Shown here piece after piece: positions 45,101-53,359 of a DNA stretch of 64,000 nt. A program made the translations under genes and the position numbers. Under the pieces are notes generated by a model. That model worked only from the letters and a program-made list of their open reading frames with translations, did not search any database and had not been told where the DNA came from. Position 1 is the stretch's first letter. Each line of letters opens with the position of its first letter. This stretch comes from Chryseobacterium edaphi (GTDB lineage: Bacteria > Bacteroidota > Bacteroidia > Flavobacteriales > Weeksellaceae): NCBI RefSeq assembly GCF_025628985.1, contig NZ_JAOTEM010000001.1:248001-312000 (forward strand). The letters are read 5' to 3'.

Positions 45101-46123
45101 ATGTCATCCAATAAAAACGCTTTGATCCGCTATAAAACTTTAGATAAATGTCTGAAGAATAAATACAAACAATATACTTTGGAAGATTTAATTGATGAAT
45201 GTTCTGAGGCTTTGTTTGAATTTGAAGGCAAAGAATCTTTTGTAAGTAAAAGGACGGTGCAGCTTGATCTTCAGAATATGCGGAGTGAAAAGTTCGGATA
45301 TGAGGCTCCTATTGAGGTTTACGAAAGAAAATTTTATAGATATAGTGATCCTGATTATAGTATTCATAATATTTCGGTGAATGAGAATGATCTGAAAGCG
45401 ATGAATAATGCGGTGCAGATTTTAAAACAGTTTAAAGATTTTTCGATGTTTAAAGATATGAACGGAGTCATTCAGAAACTGGAAGATTCTATTCATGCGA
45501 CCAATCAAAAATCGATTATTCATTTGGATAAAAATGAGCAACTGAAAGGTTTGGAGCATATTGATATTTTGTATGAAAGCATTTTAAATAAAAAAGTTTT
45601 AAAGATTTGTTACAAAAGTTTTAAGGCAAGAGAATCGAATAATATTACCGTTCATCCTCAATTGTTGAAGGAATATAACAACCGATGGTTTTTGATTTGC
45701 TGGCAAAAAAAAGCGATTTATAATCTCGCTTTAGACAGGATAGAGGAAATTGAGATTGATGAGAATACTGAATATATTGATAAGGATTTTGATGCAGATC
45801 GTTACTTTGGAGAAGTAATCGGAGCAACGGTTTCTGAGACACAAAGACCGCAAAATGTCATCTTTTTTGTCACTTCACAACATGCTCCGTACGTGAAAAC
45901 CAAGCCATTTCATCATTCTCAGGAAATAATCAAAGAAGATGAAAACGGAACGACTTTCAAAATTTGTGTAAAGCTCAATTTTGAACTTGAACGAATGATT
46001 TTGGGAATGGGAGAGTTTTTAACGGTTTTGGGTCCAAGAAAACTGAAACAGAGAATTGCAAGAAGTATTAGAATTGCCCATTCAAATTATCAGGGTAATG
46101 AAAAGATGAATGAAGAATTATAA
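45101..46123 (+). CDS. WYL-domain transcriptional regulator
   Basis: 340 residues. The N-terminal ~90 residues form a winged helix (TLEDLIDECSEALFEFEG, KRTVQLDLQNMRSEKFGYE). The WYL domain follows with ILNKKVLKICYKSF, HPQLLKEYNNRWFLICWQ and NLALDRIEEIEI, and a WCX-like C-terminal extension. WYL regulators bind nucleic acid or nucleotide ligands and often control RNA-repair and defence loci. Its position next to the divergent rtcB operon suggests it as regulator, but this is inference. Confidence 0.82.
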   Translation: MSSNKNALIRYKTLDKCLKNKYKQYTLEDLIDECSEALFEFEGKESFVSKRTVQLDLQNMRSEKFGYEAPIEVYERKFYRYSDPDYSIHNISVNENDLKAMNNAVQILKQFKDFSMFKDMNGVIQKLEDSIHATNQKSIIHLDKNEQLKGLEHIDILYESILNKKVLKICYKSFKARESNNITVHPQLLKEYNNRWFLICWQKKAIYNLALDRIEEIEIDENTEYIDKDFDADRYFGEVIGATVSETQRPQNVIFFVTSQHAPYVKTKPFHHSQEIIKEDENGTTFKICVKLNFELERMILGMGEFLTVLGPRKLKQRIARSIRIAHSNYQGNEKMNEEL

Positions 46124-46181
46124 TTTAGTTCTGTTGTAAAAATTGGCTTGAAACTTGTAATTATCTTGAAAAATAAATATT

Positions 46182-46313
46182 ATGAAATCAAGAATATTAA
46201 AAGCGGTACTTGCAATGGTGGTTCCCATTGTCATTGAATATGTAATCAAGAAATTTACCGAAAAGAAAGATGTAGCGCAGGATCCGAACAGACAGATTCC
46301 TTCGCCGCATTAA
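46182..46313 (+). CDS. 43-residue membrane peptide
   Basis: A short ORF from ATG to TAA encoding 43 residues: a basic start (KSRILK), one hydrophobic helix (AVLAMVVPIVIEYVI) and a charged tail ending in QIPSPH. It has good coding character (Lys/Glu/Asp alternation, no rare pattern) and is followed within 20 bp by a terminator. Function unknown; 58 bp downstream of the WYL gene. Confidence 0.6.
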   Translation: MKSRILKAVLAMVVPIVIEYVIKKFTEKKDVAQDPNRQIPSPH

Positions 46314-46333
46314 TAATTAACTTTTACTTTCAG

Positions 46334-46360
46334 AGCCTTACAATTTTGTAAGGCTTTTTT
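46334..46360. terminator. Terminator between small peptide gene and DUF1501 gene
   Basis: Stem AGCCTTACAA/TTGTAAGGCT followed by TTTTT; it can serve both convergent genes. Confidence 0.8.
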
Positions 46361-47549
46361 ATACAAAATCATATACACCGTTTTTCCAACCCAATACTTT
46401 TGACGAATCGGCATTCAGCCAATTTTTGAGAATGGTAGCGTAGACTTTTCTGAAATCTTCTGTGTAAATTAAATCTCCTTCATTCAAATTTTGTAAATCA
46501 GGCAGCGCATTGAGGATTCCTTTCTTTTTTAAACCTCCGCTGATGAAAAACATTTGGTTGGCGGTTCCGTGATCGGTTCCTTTGCTGGCATTTTGGGCTA
46601 CACGACGACCGAATTCTGAAAAAGTCATGAGTAAAATATCATTAAACAATCCGTTGGCTTTCATGTCGGCAACGAAAGACTTTACTGCATCGCTGATTTC
46701 TCCAAACAATTTTTGCTGTCTTTCATTTTGATTAACATGGGTGTCGAAACTTCCTATTGAAAGGTAATAAACTTGTGTATTGATGTCAGATTTTATCAGT
46801 GATGCAACGGTTTTAAAGTCTTTTCCCAATTTGGAATTCGGATATTCCTGATTTGATTTTTTCGCTTTACTTTTTTCGAAAATATAATCGGCATTGTTGA
46901 TGGTTGAGCCTAAAGTTTTGTATAAATAAGAAACGGTTTCGTCATCGTGATGATGGTCGCTTTCATACAATGATTTGAAATATTTCTCCTGACTTGTCTG
47001 ATATAGTTTTTTGGGATCTTTAAAGGCAAAAGCTTTGTTGTTTTCGCCTTTTAAGGCCAAACTCAGCATATCATCAACTTCCAATGCCTGTGTTGGATGT
47101 TCGCATTTATAACATTCTTCATCCAAAAATCTTCCGAGCCATCCTGTTTCCAGAAATTCATCGCTTTTGCTTGCGGAATGCCAGATATCCATACTTCTGA
47201 AATGTGATTTGTCGGGATTTGGATATCCTACATTATTCATCAGGGAAAGTTCGCCTTCGTCAAATAATTCTTTAAAATAAGACAAAGCAGGATTGATTCC
47301 AGTTTCATCATTTAGTGCTAACGAATCGTTGATTGCAATATTGTTTCGTTCTTTAAAATAGATATCGTTTTTGGTAGGGATAATTGTATTTAAACCATCA
47401 TTTCCTCCTGTGAATTGAAGGACAATCAGAATTTTCTGATTCGGATTCAGTGCATTATCCAAAGTCATCGACTGCAGAAAATTTGGAATAAACAACGAAG
47501 CTGTTGCCAATGAACTTATTTTTAAAAAGTCTCTTCTTTTAATAATCAT
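46359..47549 (-). CDS. DUF1501 family protein
   Basis: 396 residues with an N-terminal twin-arginine motif (KRRDFLK) and hydrophobic segment, so exported by Tat. Family features include LIVLQFTGGNDGLNTIIP, HFRSMDIWHSAS, GWLGRFLDEEC and MTFSEFGRRVAQN...GTDHG. DUF1501 proteins are sulfatase-like-fold proteins of unknown function nearly always encoded next to a DUF1800 protein, as here (gene order 1800 then 1501, same strand, 88-bp gap). Confidence 0.88.
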   Translation of the reverse strand: MIIKRRDFLKISSLATASLFIPNFLQSMTLDNALNPNQKILIVLQFTGGNDGLNTIIPTKNDIYFKERNNIAINDSLALNDETGINPALSYFKELFDEGELSLMNNVGYPNPDKSHFRSMDIWHSASKSDEFLETGWLGRFLDEECYKCEHPTQALEVDDMLSLALKGENNKAFAFKDPKKLYQTSQEKYFKSLYESDHHHDDETVSYLYKTLGSTINNADYIFEKSKAKKSNQEYPNSKLGKDFKTVASLIKSDINTQVYYLSIGSFDTHVNQNERQQKLFGEISDAVKSFVADMKANGLFNDILLMTFSEFGRRVAQNASKGTDHGTANQMFFISGGLKKKGILNALPDLQNLNEGDLIYTEDFRKVYATILKNWLNADSSKVLGWKNGVYDFV

Positions 47550-47637
47550 AAGGATAGGTTTTAGGTTAAAGATATTAGGTTGTAGCTTATAGAATTTAAA
47601 AACTAAAATCTAAAAGCTGTTACCTTTTACCTGATCA

Positions 47638-49011
47638 TTACATTAACTGATATTCAGGAGTTGACATCAGATTGATGATATTCATTTTTGTGCTTTGATC
47701 TGAAAATTGTTTTACGGTGTTTAGATCTAAAGATTCTGTGTTTACAATTAAATAATCTTCTGCTTTTTTCTGAGCTAAAGCTTTGTCAACCTTGCTCCAA
47801 TCGATTGTTATATTTGGATTTTTAAAACTTTTATTTAAAGCTTCTCGAGATTTCATTCCCATATCCATATCGTCGTCTTCTTTTGCAGAATATTCCATCG
47901 GTCGCAATCCTGACCAAATTTGCGGAATCTGAAGTCGCAGCATCAAAGTCGAACTGTCAATCCAAGATTTTCCGTTGGGCCAACCTGCGACATTGGGTGG
48001 ATAGAGCAGCATTTGTCCGAGAAGTTTCTGGTAAACGGTAATGTTTTCAGGATTTTGAATATCCATCGGTAGCATTCTCATCATTCCTGCAAAAAGTTCT
48101 GTGGGTGATTTTATTCGGTTTCCAATGTTTTTCTGATCATAAAACCAAGAGTTGGAAAAAATTTCAATCATCAGTTTTTTGATATCATATCCTGATTGAT
48201 AAAAGTTTTCACTTAGTGTTTTTATAATTTTCAAATCAGGCTTTTCATTGACGAAGAAAGTGTAAATTTTTGTTGTGATAAATTCTGCCGTTGCTTTCTG
48301 TTCCAAAATAATATTTAAAACATCATCTCCTGTGAAATTTCCTGTTTTGCCTAGAAAGGTTTTCGTGCCTTCATCATGCTGTTTTTTTCTTTCAAGAAAA
48401 TGACCTTCTTTATCATAACCCCAACCTGTAAAAGCTCTTGCTGCCTCACGAATGTCAGTTTCTGTGTAATTTCCTCTTCCCATTGTGAAAAGCTCCATGA
48501 CTTCACGAGCAAAATTTTCGTTGGGATGATCTTTTTTATTCTGTTGATTATTAAGGAAATTCAGCATTGCAGGAGAACGGCTCACTTCGAAAAGCAACTC
48601 TTTAAAATTGCCTAAAGATTTTTCACGAATGATATTTAAAAGCTGCCGATTAAATTTTGGATTGTTGATTCTTGTAGCGAAATGTCCGTGCCAGAAAAAA
48701 GCCATTTTCTCACGCAGTTGCTCGTTGCTTGTAGTCATTTTTTTTAGGAAATTCAAATTAAGCTCATTATTCTGCTTTTGATTCACTTTCTGGATTTCCC
48801 TTTTCTGTTCGGCGGTAGCTTTTGGATCATTATATTCAATGGGTTCTATGTCGAGAGTTTCATAGATAATAGGAGAGAAGTTTTCTTCGTTGAAGATTTC
48901 CTTTATAATCGTCTTGATATTTTTATTTTTCAGATCATCAACCTGCTCAATTCTAGGTCCGAAACCTGCACGCCAAAGAAGATGTTTGTTATTGATCAAT
49001 GAAGCAACCAT
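47638..49011 (-). CDS. DUF1800 family protein
   Basis: 457 residues. Diagnostic segments are HLLWRAGFGP, MAFFWHGHFATR, NFAREVMELFTMG, TETDIREAARAFTGW, MRMLPMDIQ and YPPNVAGWPNGKSWI. The protein lacks a clear signal peptide in this start. Partner of the downstream DUF1501 gene; the pair is common in Bacteroidota and Planctomycetes and its role is unknown. Confidence 0.88.
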   Translation of the reverse strand: MVASLINNKHLLWRAGFGPRIEQVDDLKNKNIKTIIKEIFNEENFSPIIYETLDIEPIEYNDPKATAEQKREIQKVNQKQNNELNLNFLKKMTTSNEQLREKMAFFWHGHFATRINNPKFNRQLLNIIREKSLGNFKELLFEVSRSPAMLNFLNNQQNKKDHPNENFAREVMELFTMGRGNYTETDIREAARAFTGWGYDKEGHFLERKKQHDEGTKTFLGKTGNFTGDDVLNIILEQKATAEFITTKIYTFFVNEKPDLKIIKTLSENFYQSGYDIKKLMIEIFSNSWFYDQKNIGNRIKSPTELFAGMMRMLPMDIQNPENITVYQKLLGQMLLYPPNVAGWPNGKSWIDSSTLMLRLQIPQIWSGLRPMEYSAKEDDDMDMGMKSREALNKSFKNPNITIDWSKVDKALAQKKAEDYLIVNTESLDLNTVKQFSDQSTKMNIINLMSTPEYQLM

Positions 49012-49250
49012 AGTCCTGATTTTATTTTTTGATGAGTAAATGCAGATGAGGTTAAAGTATATAAACCATTATTAATGATTATTTATTGCTTGCCTTAATG
49101 TAAAGTTAAACAACTATTTAAATATTTGAAAATTTAATCTATTGATTTTCATTATTTTGTGAAATTTTTAAGGTTTGTTGTTAAGATGTGTGAATTATTT
49201 TGGCATGATTTTTACTCCTCCCTTTTCAGTAAAATTAAAAAATCAGTGTT

Positions 49251-49814
49251 ATGAAAATGATTAAGAAAACAATATTAGGGGCAGGAATTTTAACAGCAGG
49301 TTTGTTAAGCGCACAAAGTGCAACTATGAACAATATGATTAAAGTTGGAGCAACAGCAGGTATCGCAGTTCCTTCAGATAACGTTTCTGCAGCAGTAGGT
49401 GTAGATGTGGCTTATCAGAATTTGATCACTCCAGGATTTGGATTAGGTATCGCAACGGGTTATACTCATTATTTTGGAAAAGATAACAACGGATATGATA
49501 ATAATGACGTAGGTGTAGTGCCTGTAGCTGCATTATTCAGAATTTATCCTAAACAGACAGGTTTCTATTTCGGAGCTGACCTTGGTTACGGATTTTTGGT
49601 TGGTGACGAAAAAGTTGCAACAAATTCTACAGTAAACAGACCGGATGGAGGTTTTTATCTTAAGCCGGAAATCGGATATCACAACAGAGACTGGAATTTC
49701 TTCTTACAATATCAGAAAGTATTCGCAGGAAGTAACGGTGATGTAGCCGGTCAGGACTATAATGTGGGAAGCATCGGAGCAGGATTTTCTTACAACATTC
49801 CATTAGGAAAATAA
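49251..49814 (+). CDS. Small outer-membrane beta-barrel protein
   Basis: 187 residues with a signal peptide ending GLLSAQ. The mature chain alternates amphipathic strands and turns rich in Gly/Asn (GFGLGIATGYTHYF, GFYFGADLGYGFLVG, PEIGYHNRDWNFFLQYQ, GAGFSYNIPLGK), typical of an eight-stranded porin-like family protein. No OmpA-like peptidoglycan domain. Followed by a terminator at 49843-49871. Confidence 0.75.
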   Translation: MKMIKKTILGAGILTAGLLSAQSATMNNMIKVGATAGIAVPSDNVSAAVGVDVAYQNLITPGFGLGIATGYTHYFGKDNNGYDNNDVGVVPVAALFRIYPKQTGFYFGADLGYGFLVGDEKVATNSTVNRPDGGFYLKPEIGYHNRDWNFFLQYQKVFAGSNGDVAGQDYNVGSIGAGFSYNIPLGK

Positions 49815-49842
49815 TTAAAAGCTATATAATTAATTATAAACC

Positions 49843-49871
49843 AAACCTTTTCTACTTTTTGAAAAGGTTTT
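49843..49871 (+). terminator. Terminator after beta-barrel gene
   Basis: Stem AAACCTTTTC/GAAAAGGTTT with T-rich tail. Confidence 0.75.
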
Positions 49872-49904
49872 CTTTTACCTAGCGGGAATTACCAAAACTA
49901 TTAT

Positions 49905-49912
49905 TATATTTG
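49905..49912 (+). promoter_or_regulatory. Glucokinase promoter, -7 element TATATTTG
   Basis: TATATTTG includes the TTG (49910-49912) that would give the longest reading frame; transcription should start near 49919, so the ATG at 49928 is the translation start. Confidence 0.65.
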
Positions 49913-49927
49913 ATAAAATTTGCGATT

Positions 49928-50983
49928 ATGAACTTAAATCCAAAATTTCCACTTTTTTTACCGGGAGTAAAAAATAGCAGTAACGATAATGTTTCGATCA
50001 TTGGTGCAAACCTTCGTGAAGATATTACCACGGTCGCTTATTATATCTCTGGGAATGGTGGAATTGAAACTAAAATTCAAAAAAATTATCCTACCAAAGA
50101 ATATACTTCTTTTGCCGACATTCTGAAACAGTTTGTACAGGAAGAGCAGTTAGAAAATGTTAAACGTCTTGGTATCTCGGTTCCGGGACCAGTTTTGAAC
50201 GGAAAAAGTAGTCCGGCAAGATTAGGTTGGAGCTTTGATGTTGAGGAGTATAAAAGTACTTTCGGTTTTGAAGATGTTTGTATGCTGAATGACCAGGAAG
50301 CTGCAGCTTACGGGATCGGACTTCTTGAAGACAGCGATCTTGATGCAATCTACAGCAGCGGTCATCTGGAAAAAGGAAATGTCGCGATTCTGGCGCCGGG
50401 AAATGGCTTAGGTGAAGCAGGATATTTCTTTGACGGGAAATATTTAAGACCTTTCGCTACAGAAGGTGGTCACTCAGAGTTTTCTCCGAGAACCAATGTG
50501 GAAGTAGAATTTTATCAGTTTTTGAATAATATCTACGGAATTGTGAGCTGGGAAAATGTGCTTTCAAAAACGGGATTATTTAATATTTACAGATTCTTGA
50601 GAGACGTTAAAAGGCATCCTGAACCGGAATGGCTTTCTGACAAACTCAACAATGCGGAAGGAAATTTCACAGAGGAAATCTTCAAAGCTGCAGTAGAAGA
50701 AGATGTGATGATCTGCAAGATTGCTTTAGATACTTTCCTGGAATTTTTAGCAAGAGAAGCAAACAATCTTACCTTGAAATTAAAAGCTACCGGAGGTTTA
50801 TTAATTACCGGAGATATCACTCAGGTTATCAAACAGTATATTGATAGAGACAAGTTCTACGAGAAATTCATGATCAGTGATAAAATGGAAGATATGTTGA
50901 AAAACATTCCGATTTATCTCATCAATACAGACAGTACGAGTATTAATGGTGCTGCATTGTATACCGCTTACTATAAAGATTAA
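49928..50983 (+). CDS. glk: Glucokinase (Glk family)
   Basis: 351 residues from the ATG chosen because the upstream TTG lies in the promoter. ROK-unrelated Glk features are IIGANLREDITTVAYY, SVPGPVL, MLNDQEAAAYGIG, ILAPGNGLGEAGYFF, ATEGGHSEFSP and GGLLITGDI. The protein phosphorylates glucose to glucose-6-phosphate with ATP in the cytosol. Monocistronic, with terminator at 50993-51018. Confidence 0.85.
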   Translation: MNLNPKFPLFLPGVKNSSNDNVSIIGANLREDITTVAYYISGNGGIETKIQKNYPTKEYTSFADILKQFVQEEQLENVKRLGISVPGPVLNGKSSPARLGWSFDVEEYKSTFGFEDVCMLNDQEAAAYGIGLLEDSDLDAIYSSGHLEKGNVAILAPGNGLGEAGYFFDGKYLRPFATEGGHSEFSPRTNVEVEFYQFLNNIYGIVSWENVLSKTGLFNIYRFLRDVKRHPEPEWLSDKLNNAEGNFTEEIFKAAVEEDVMICKIALDTFLEFLAREANNLTLKLKATGGLLITGDITQVIKQYIDRDKFYEKFMISDKMEDMLKNIPIYLINTDSTSINGAALYTAYYKD

Positions 50984-50992
50984 AAAAAATAT

Positions 50993-51018
50993 AACTCCGA
51001 AGAAATTTGGAGTTTTTT
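50993..51018 (+). terminator. Glucokinase terminator
   Basis: Stem AACTCCGAA/TTTGGAGTT followed by TTTTTA. Confidence 0.75.
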
Positions 51019-51091
51019 TATGGATGATTTTAGATATAAAAATATTTGTATTAATTGATGTACATCAACACAAACTACCGATTAAGATAAT

Positions 51092-51099
51092 TACATTTG
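51092..51099 (+). promoter_or_regulatory. YceI promoter, -7 element TACATTTG
   Basis: TACATTTG lies 37 bp before the first YceI start codon and fits the TAnnTTTG consensus. Confidence 0.55.
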
Positions 51100-51128
51100 C
51101 ACCAATAAATAATTAAATAATTTTATTC

Positions 51129-51695
51129 ATGAAAAAAATATTCTTGTTAGCAGTTTTAGCCAGCGGTTTGGCTTTCGGACAGTCAAAAAAAGTAGTATCA
51201 TCTGACGTTCACTGGTGGGGTTATAAGGTTGCAAAAACTGAGTCTAGCTCTCACGACGGCACTGTAAAAGTAAAATCCGGTAATATGGTCATGAAAGGAA
51301 ATGAGCTTGTAGGAGGCGATTTCGTTTTAGATATGACTTCTATCAACGCTACAGATCTTTCAGGAGAATACCAAGGGAAACTTAATGGCCACTTGAAAAA
51401 CGGAGATTTCTTCGAAGTTGAAAAGTTTCCATTAGCAAGTTTCAAAATTACTTCTGTAAAGAAAAACAGCGATAAAGTTTATAACAAATTGGTAACAGGA
51501 AATCTTACGGTTAAAGGAAAAACAAGTCCGATTTCTTTCCCTGCAAAAGTTAATTACGCAAACGGAGTTGTAAGTTTAGAGTCAAATAAATTCTCTTTCG
51601 ACAGACAAAAATTTGATGTTGCTTACAAATCTTCAATGAAAGATGTTTTTGTGAAAGATGATATCGATATGCTTGTAAAAGTGACCGCGAAATAA
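51129..51695 (+). CDS. YceI family protein (copy 1)
   Basis: 188 residues with signal peptide ending LAFGQ. The lipocalin-like YceI fold is indicated by VHWWGYKVAKTESSSHDGTV, GGDFVLDMTSINATDL, GHLKNGDFFEVEKFPLASF and GNLTVKGKTSPISFPAKV. YceI proteins bind polyprenoid or amide lipids in the periplasm. A paralogue follows 78 bp downstream after a terminator, so the pair arose by duplication but is probably transcribed separately. Confidence 0.88.
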   Translation: MKKIFLLAVLASGLAFGQSKKVVSSDVHWWGYKVAKTESSSHDGTVKVKSGNMVMKGNELVGGDFVLDMTSINATDLSGEYQGKLNGHLKNGDFFEVEKFPLASFKITSVKKNSDKVYNKLVTGNLTVKGKTSPISFPAKVNYANGVVSLESNKFSFDRQKFDVAYKSSMKDVFVKDDIDMLVKVTAK

Positions 51696-51716
51696 TTTAA
51701 TCAAAAAAATATTATT

Positions 51717-51745
51717 AAAAGTGTAGAAGTTCTACACTTTTTTTT
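51717..51745 (+). terminator. Terminator between YceI genes
   Basis: Perfect stem AAAAGTGTAGAA/TTCTACACTTTT followed by T-run. Confidence 0.8.
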
Positions 51746-51773
51746 ATTTTTGTTGAATTGTAAATAAAAAAGA

Positions 51774-52385
51774 ATGAAAAGATTATTATTGTTTGTGATG
51801 ATGTGCGCAAGTATATCATTTGTATTTGCTCAAAAAAAGGGAGATAAAATTTCTAAAGTGATCACTTCTGAGATCAAATGGTGGGGACACAAGGTTGTAA
51901 AAACCAAAGCTTCTTCTCATTATGGTAGTCTGAAACTGAAAAGTGGAAAATTTAATTTTGATAAAACAGTTTTTGTTGATGGTGAATTTGTAATCGACAT
52001 GAGAAGCTTAGTGGTAGCTGATCTTTCCGGTGACGATCAGGTAAAACTGACTAACGAATTGAAAGGAACCAATTTCTTCGAGGTTAAAAAATTCCCGACT
52101 GCGAAATTCCATTTGAAAAAAATTATTCCGTTGGCGAACAGCGAGTACAATTCTACAATCGTTGGAGATATTACGATCAAAGGGATCAGAAAAACGATTT
52201 CGTTCCCGGCAAACGCTCATATTACGCAGTTTACGGTAGAAATTGAGTCTTCAGTATTTTCATTAAACAGAAAAGACTTCAGAATCTTCTATCAGAATTC
52301 TTTGAAAGATTATTTCATCAAAGACGAGATGGATATTCAGTTTAAAGTTTCTACTCAGAAAATTGACAACGAAAGACCTTTGTAA
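51774..52385 (+). CDS. YceI family protein (copy 2)
   Basis: 203 residues with signal peptide ending FVFAQ. Same fold and motif order as copy 1 (IKWWGHKVVKTKASSHYG, GEFVIDMRSL, GTNFFEVKKFPTAKF, GDITIKGIRKTISFPA) with a slightly longer N-terminus. A periplasmic lipid-binding role is inferred from the family. Confidence 0.88.
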   Translation: MKRLLLFVMMCASISFVFAQKKGDKISKVITSEIKWWGHKVVKTKASSHYGSLKLKSGKFNFDKTVFVDGEFVIDMRSLVVADLSGDDQVKLTNELKGTNFFEVKKFPTAKFHLKKIIPLANSEYNSTIVGDITIKGIRKTISFPANAHITQFTVEIESSVFSLNRKDFRIFYQNSLKDYFIKDEMDIQFKVSTQKIDNERPL

Positions 52386-52408
52386 GGTTAAAATTTTCAT
52401 AAATCATT

Positions 52409-52442
52409 ATGCACAGCTTTTCTTAAGTTGTGCATTTTTTTA
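52409..52442 (+). terminator. Terminator after second YceI gene
   Basis: ATGCACA...TGTGCAT stem followed by a T-run. Confidence 0.7.
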
Positions 52443-52619
52443 TTTTAGTAAGTCGAAAAGAATCAGCCTTATTAATGAGTCAAAAATCCCTTGAAAGCTT
52501 TGCTGAGTGGAACGCCTTTGCGGACGAAAAAATATGCAGATAGAACGAAAAAAAATCTTAGCGAACTTTGCGTTTAAAGAAAACAGTTGATTTAAAATTA
52601 AAAAACATAAAATACAAAG

Positions 52620-53261
52620 ATGAAAATATATGTAGTAAGCGGTTTGGGAGCAGATTTTAAAGTTTTAGAAAAACTAAAATTTCCCGAGCAACATAAAATC
52701 GTTTTTATTGATTGGTTAATTCCTGAGTTGGATGAGAATTTTACAGACTACGTTAACAGAATGGCTGAGAAGATCGATGCAAGTGAACCATTTTACTTAT
52801 TAGGATATTCTTTTGGCGGAATTATGGTGCAGGAACTGAATAAATTGAAGCCAGCCGAAAAAGTAGTCATCATGGGAAGTATCAAATCTGACAAAGAAAA
52901 ATCCAGATTGATAAAAATGGGTGAGGTTACAAAAATCCCAAAATATTTACCTCTAAGTTTTTTTAATGATCAGACTTCTGTTTTCTATACGAGATTACGA
53001 AAGTTTTTTGATCCGAAAAATCCTAAAATCATTGAATATTTCCAGGTAAGAGATCCCTATTATCTGAAATGGTCTGTCGAAAGAATCTCAGAATGGAAAT
53101 TTGAAGAAAATCCGAATGTTATTCAGATCTTAGGCGATCGTGACATTGTTTTTCCGATTAAAAACTCAAAACCAAACTATATAATAAAAGGTGGAACTCA
53201 TCTTTTTCCGGCAACGAAATATAAAGAAGTCTCAACCTTATTGAATGAAATTTTTGTTTGA
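52620..53261 (+). CDS. Alpha/beta hydrolase
   Basis: 213 residues. The nucleophile elbow is LGYSFGG with Ser near residue 64; other elements are an early IYVVSGLGADFKVLEKL and a C-terminal QILGDRDIVFP (acid) and GGTHLFPATKY (catalytic His). A small cytosolic esterase-like enzyme with unknown substrate. It is preceded by 230 bp of intergenic DNA with a 'GCTTTGCTGAG...CGAACTTTGCG' type repeat, and is followed by a terminator. Confidence 0.8.
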   Translation: MKIYVVSGLGADFKVLEKLKFPEQHKIVFIDWLIPELDENFTDYVNRMAEKIDASEPFYLLGYSFGGIMVQELNKLKPAEKVVIMGSIKSDKEKSRLIKMGEVTKIPKYLPLSFFNDQTSVFYTRLRKFFDPKNPKIIEYFQVRDPYYLKWSVERISEWKFEENPNVIQILGDRDIVFPIKNSKPNYIIKGGTHLFPATKYKEVSTLLNEIFV

Positions 53262-53266
53262 ACTTA

Positions 53267-53298
53267 AAATTAACCCTACGTTTTGTTAGGGTTAATTT
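53267..53298 (+). terminator. Terminator after alpha/beta hydrolase
   Basis: Stem AAATTAACCCTA/TAGGGTTAATTT with loop CGTTTTGT. Confidence 0.7.
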
Positions 53299-53330
53299 AC
53301 TTTTAATACTAATTTATTAAAATTTATATT

Positions 53331-53338
53331 TAATTTTG
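53331..53338 (+). promoter_or_regulatory. Amt promoter, -7 element TAATTTTG
   Basis: TAATTTTG covers the TTG at 53336-53338 that would give a longer frame, so translation of the transporter starts at the ATG at 53360. Confidence 0.65.
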
Positions 53339-53359
53339 CAGGGGTTAAAAATAAAAAGT

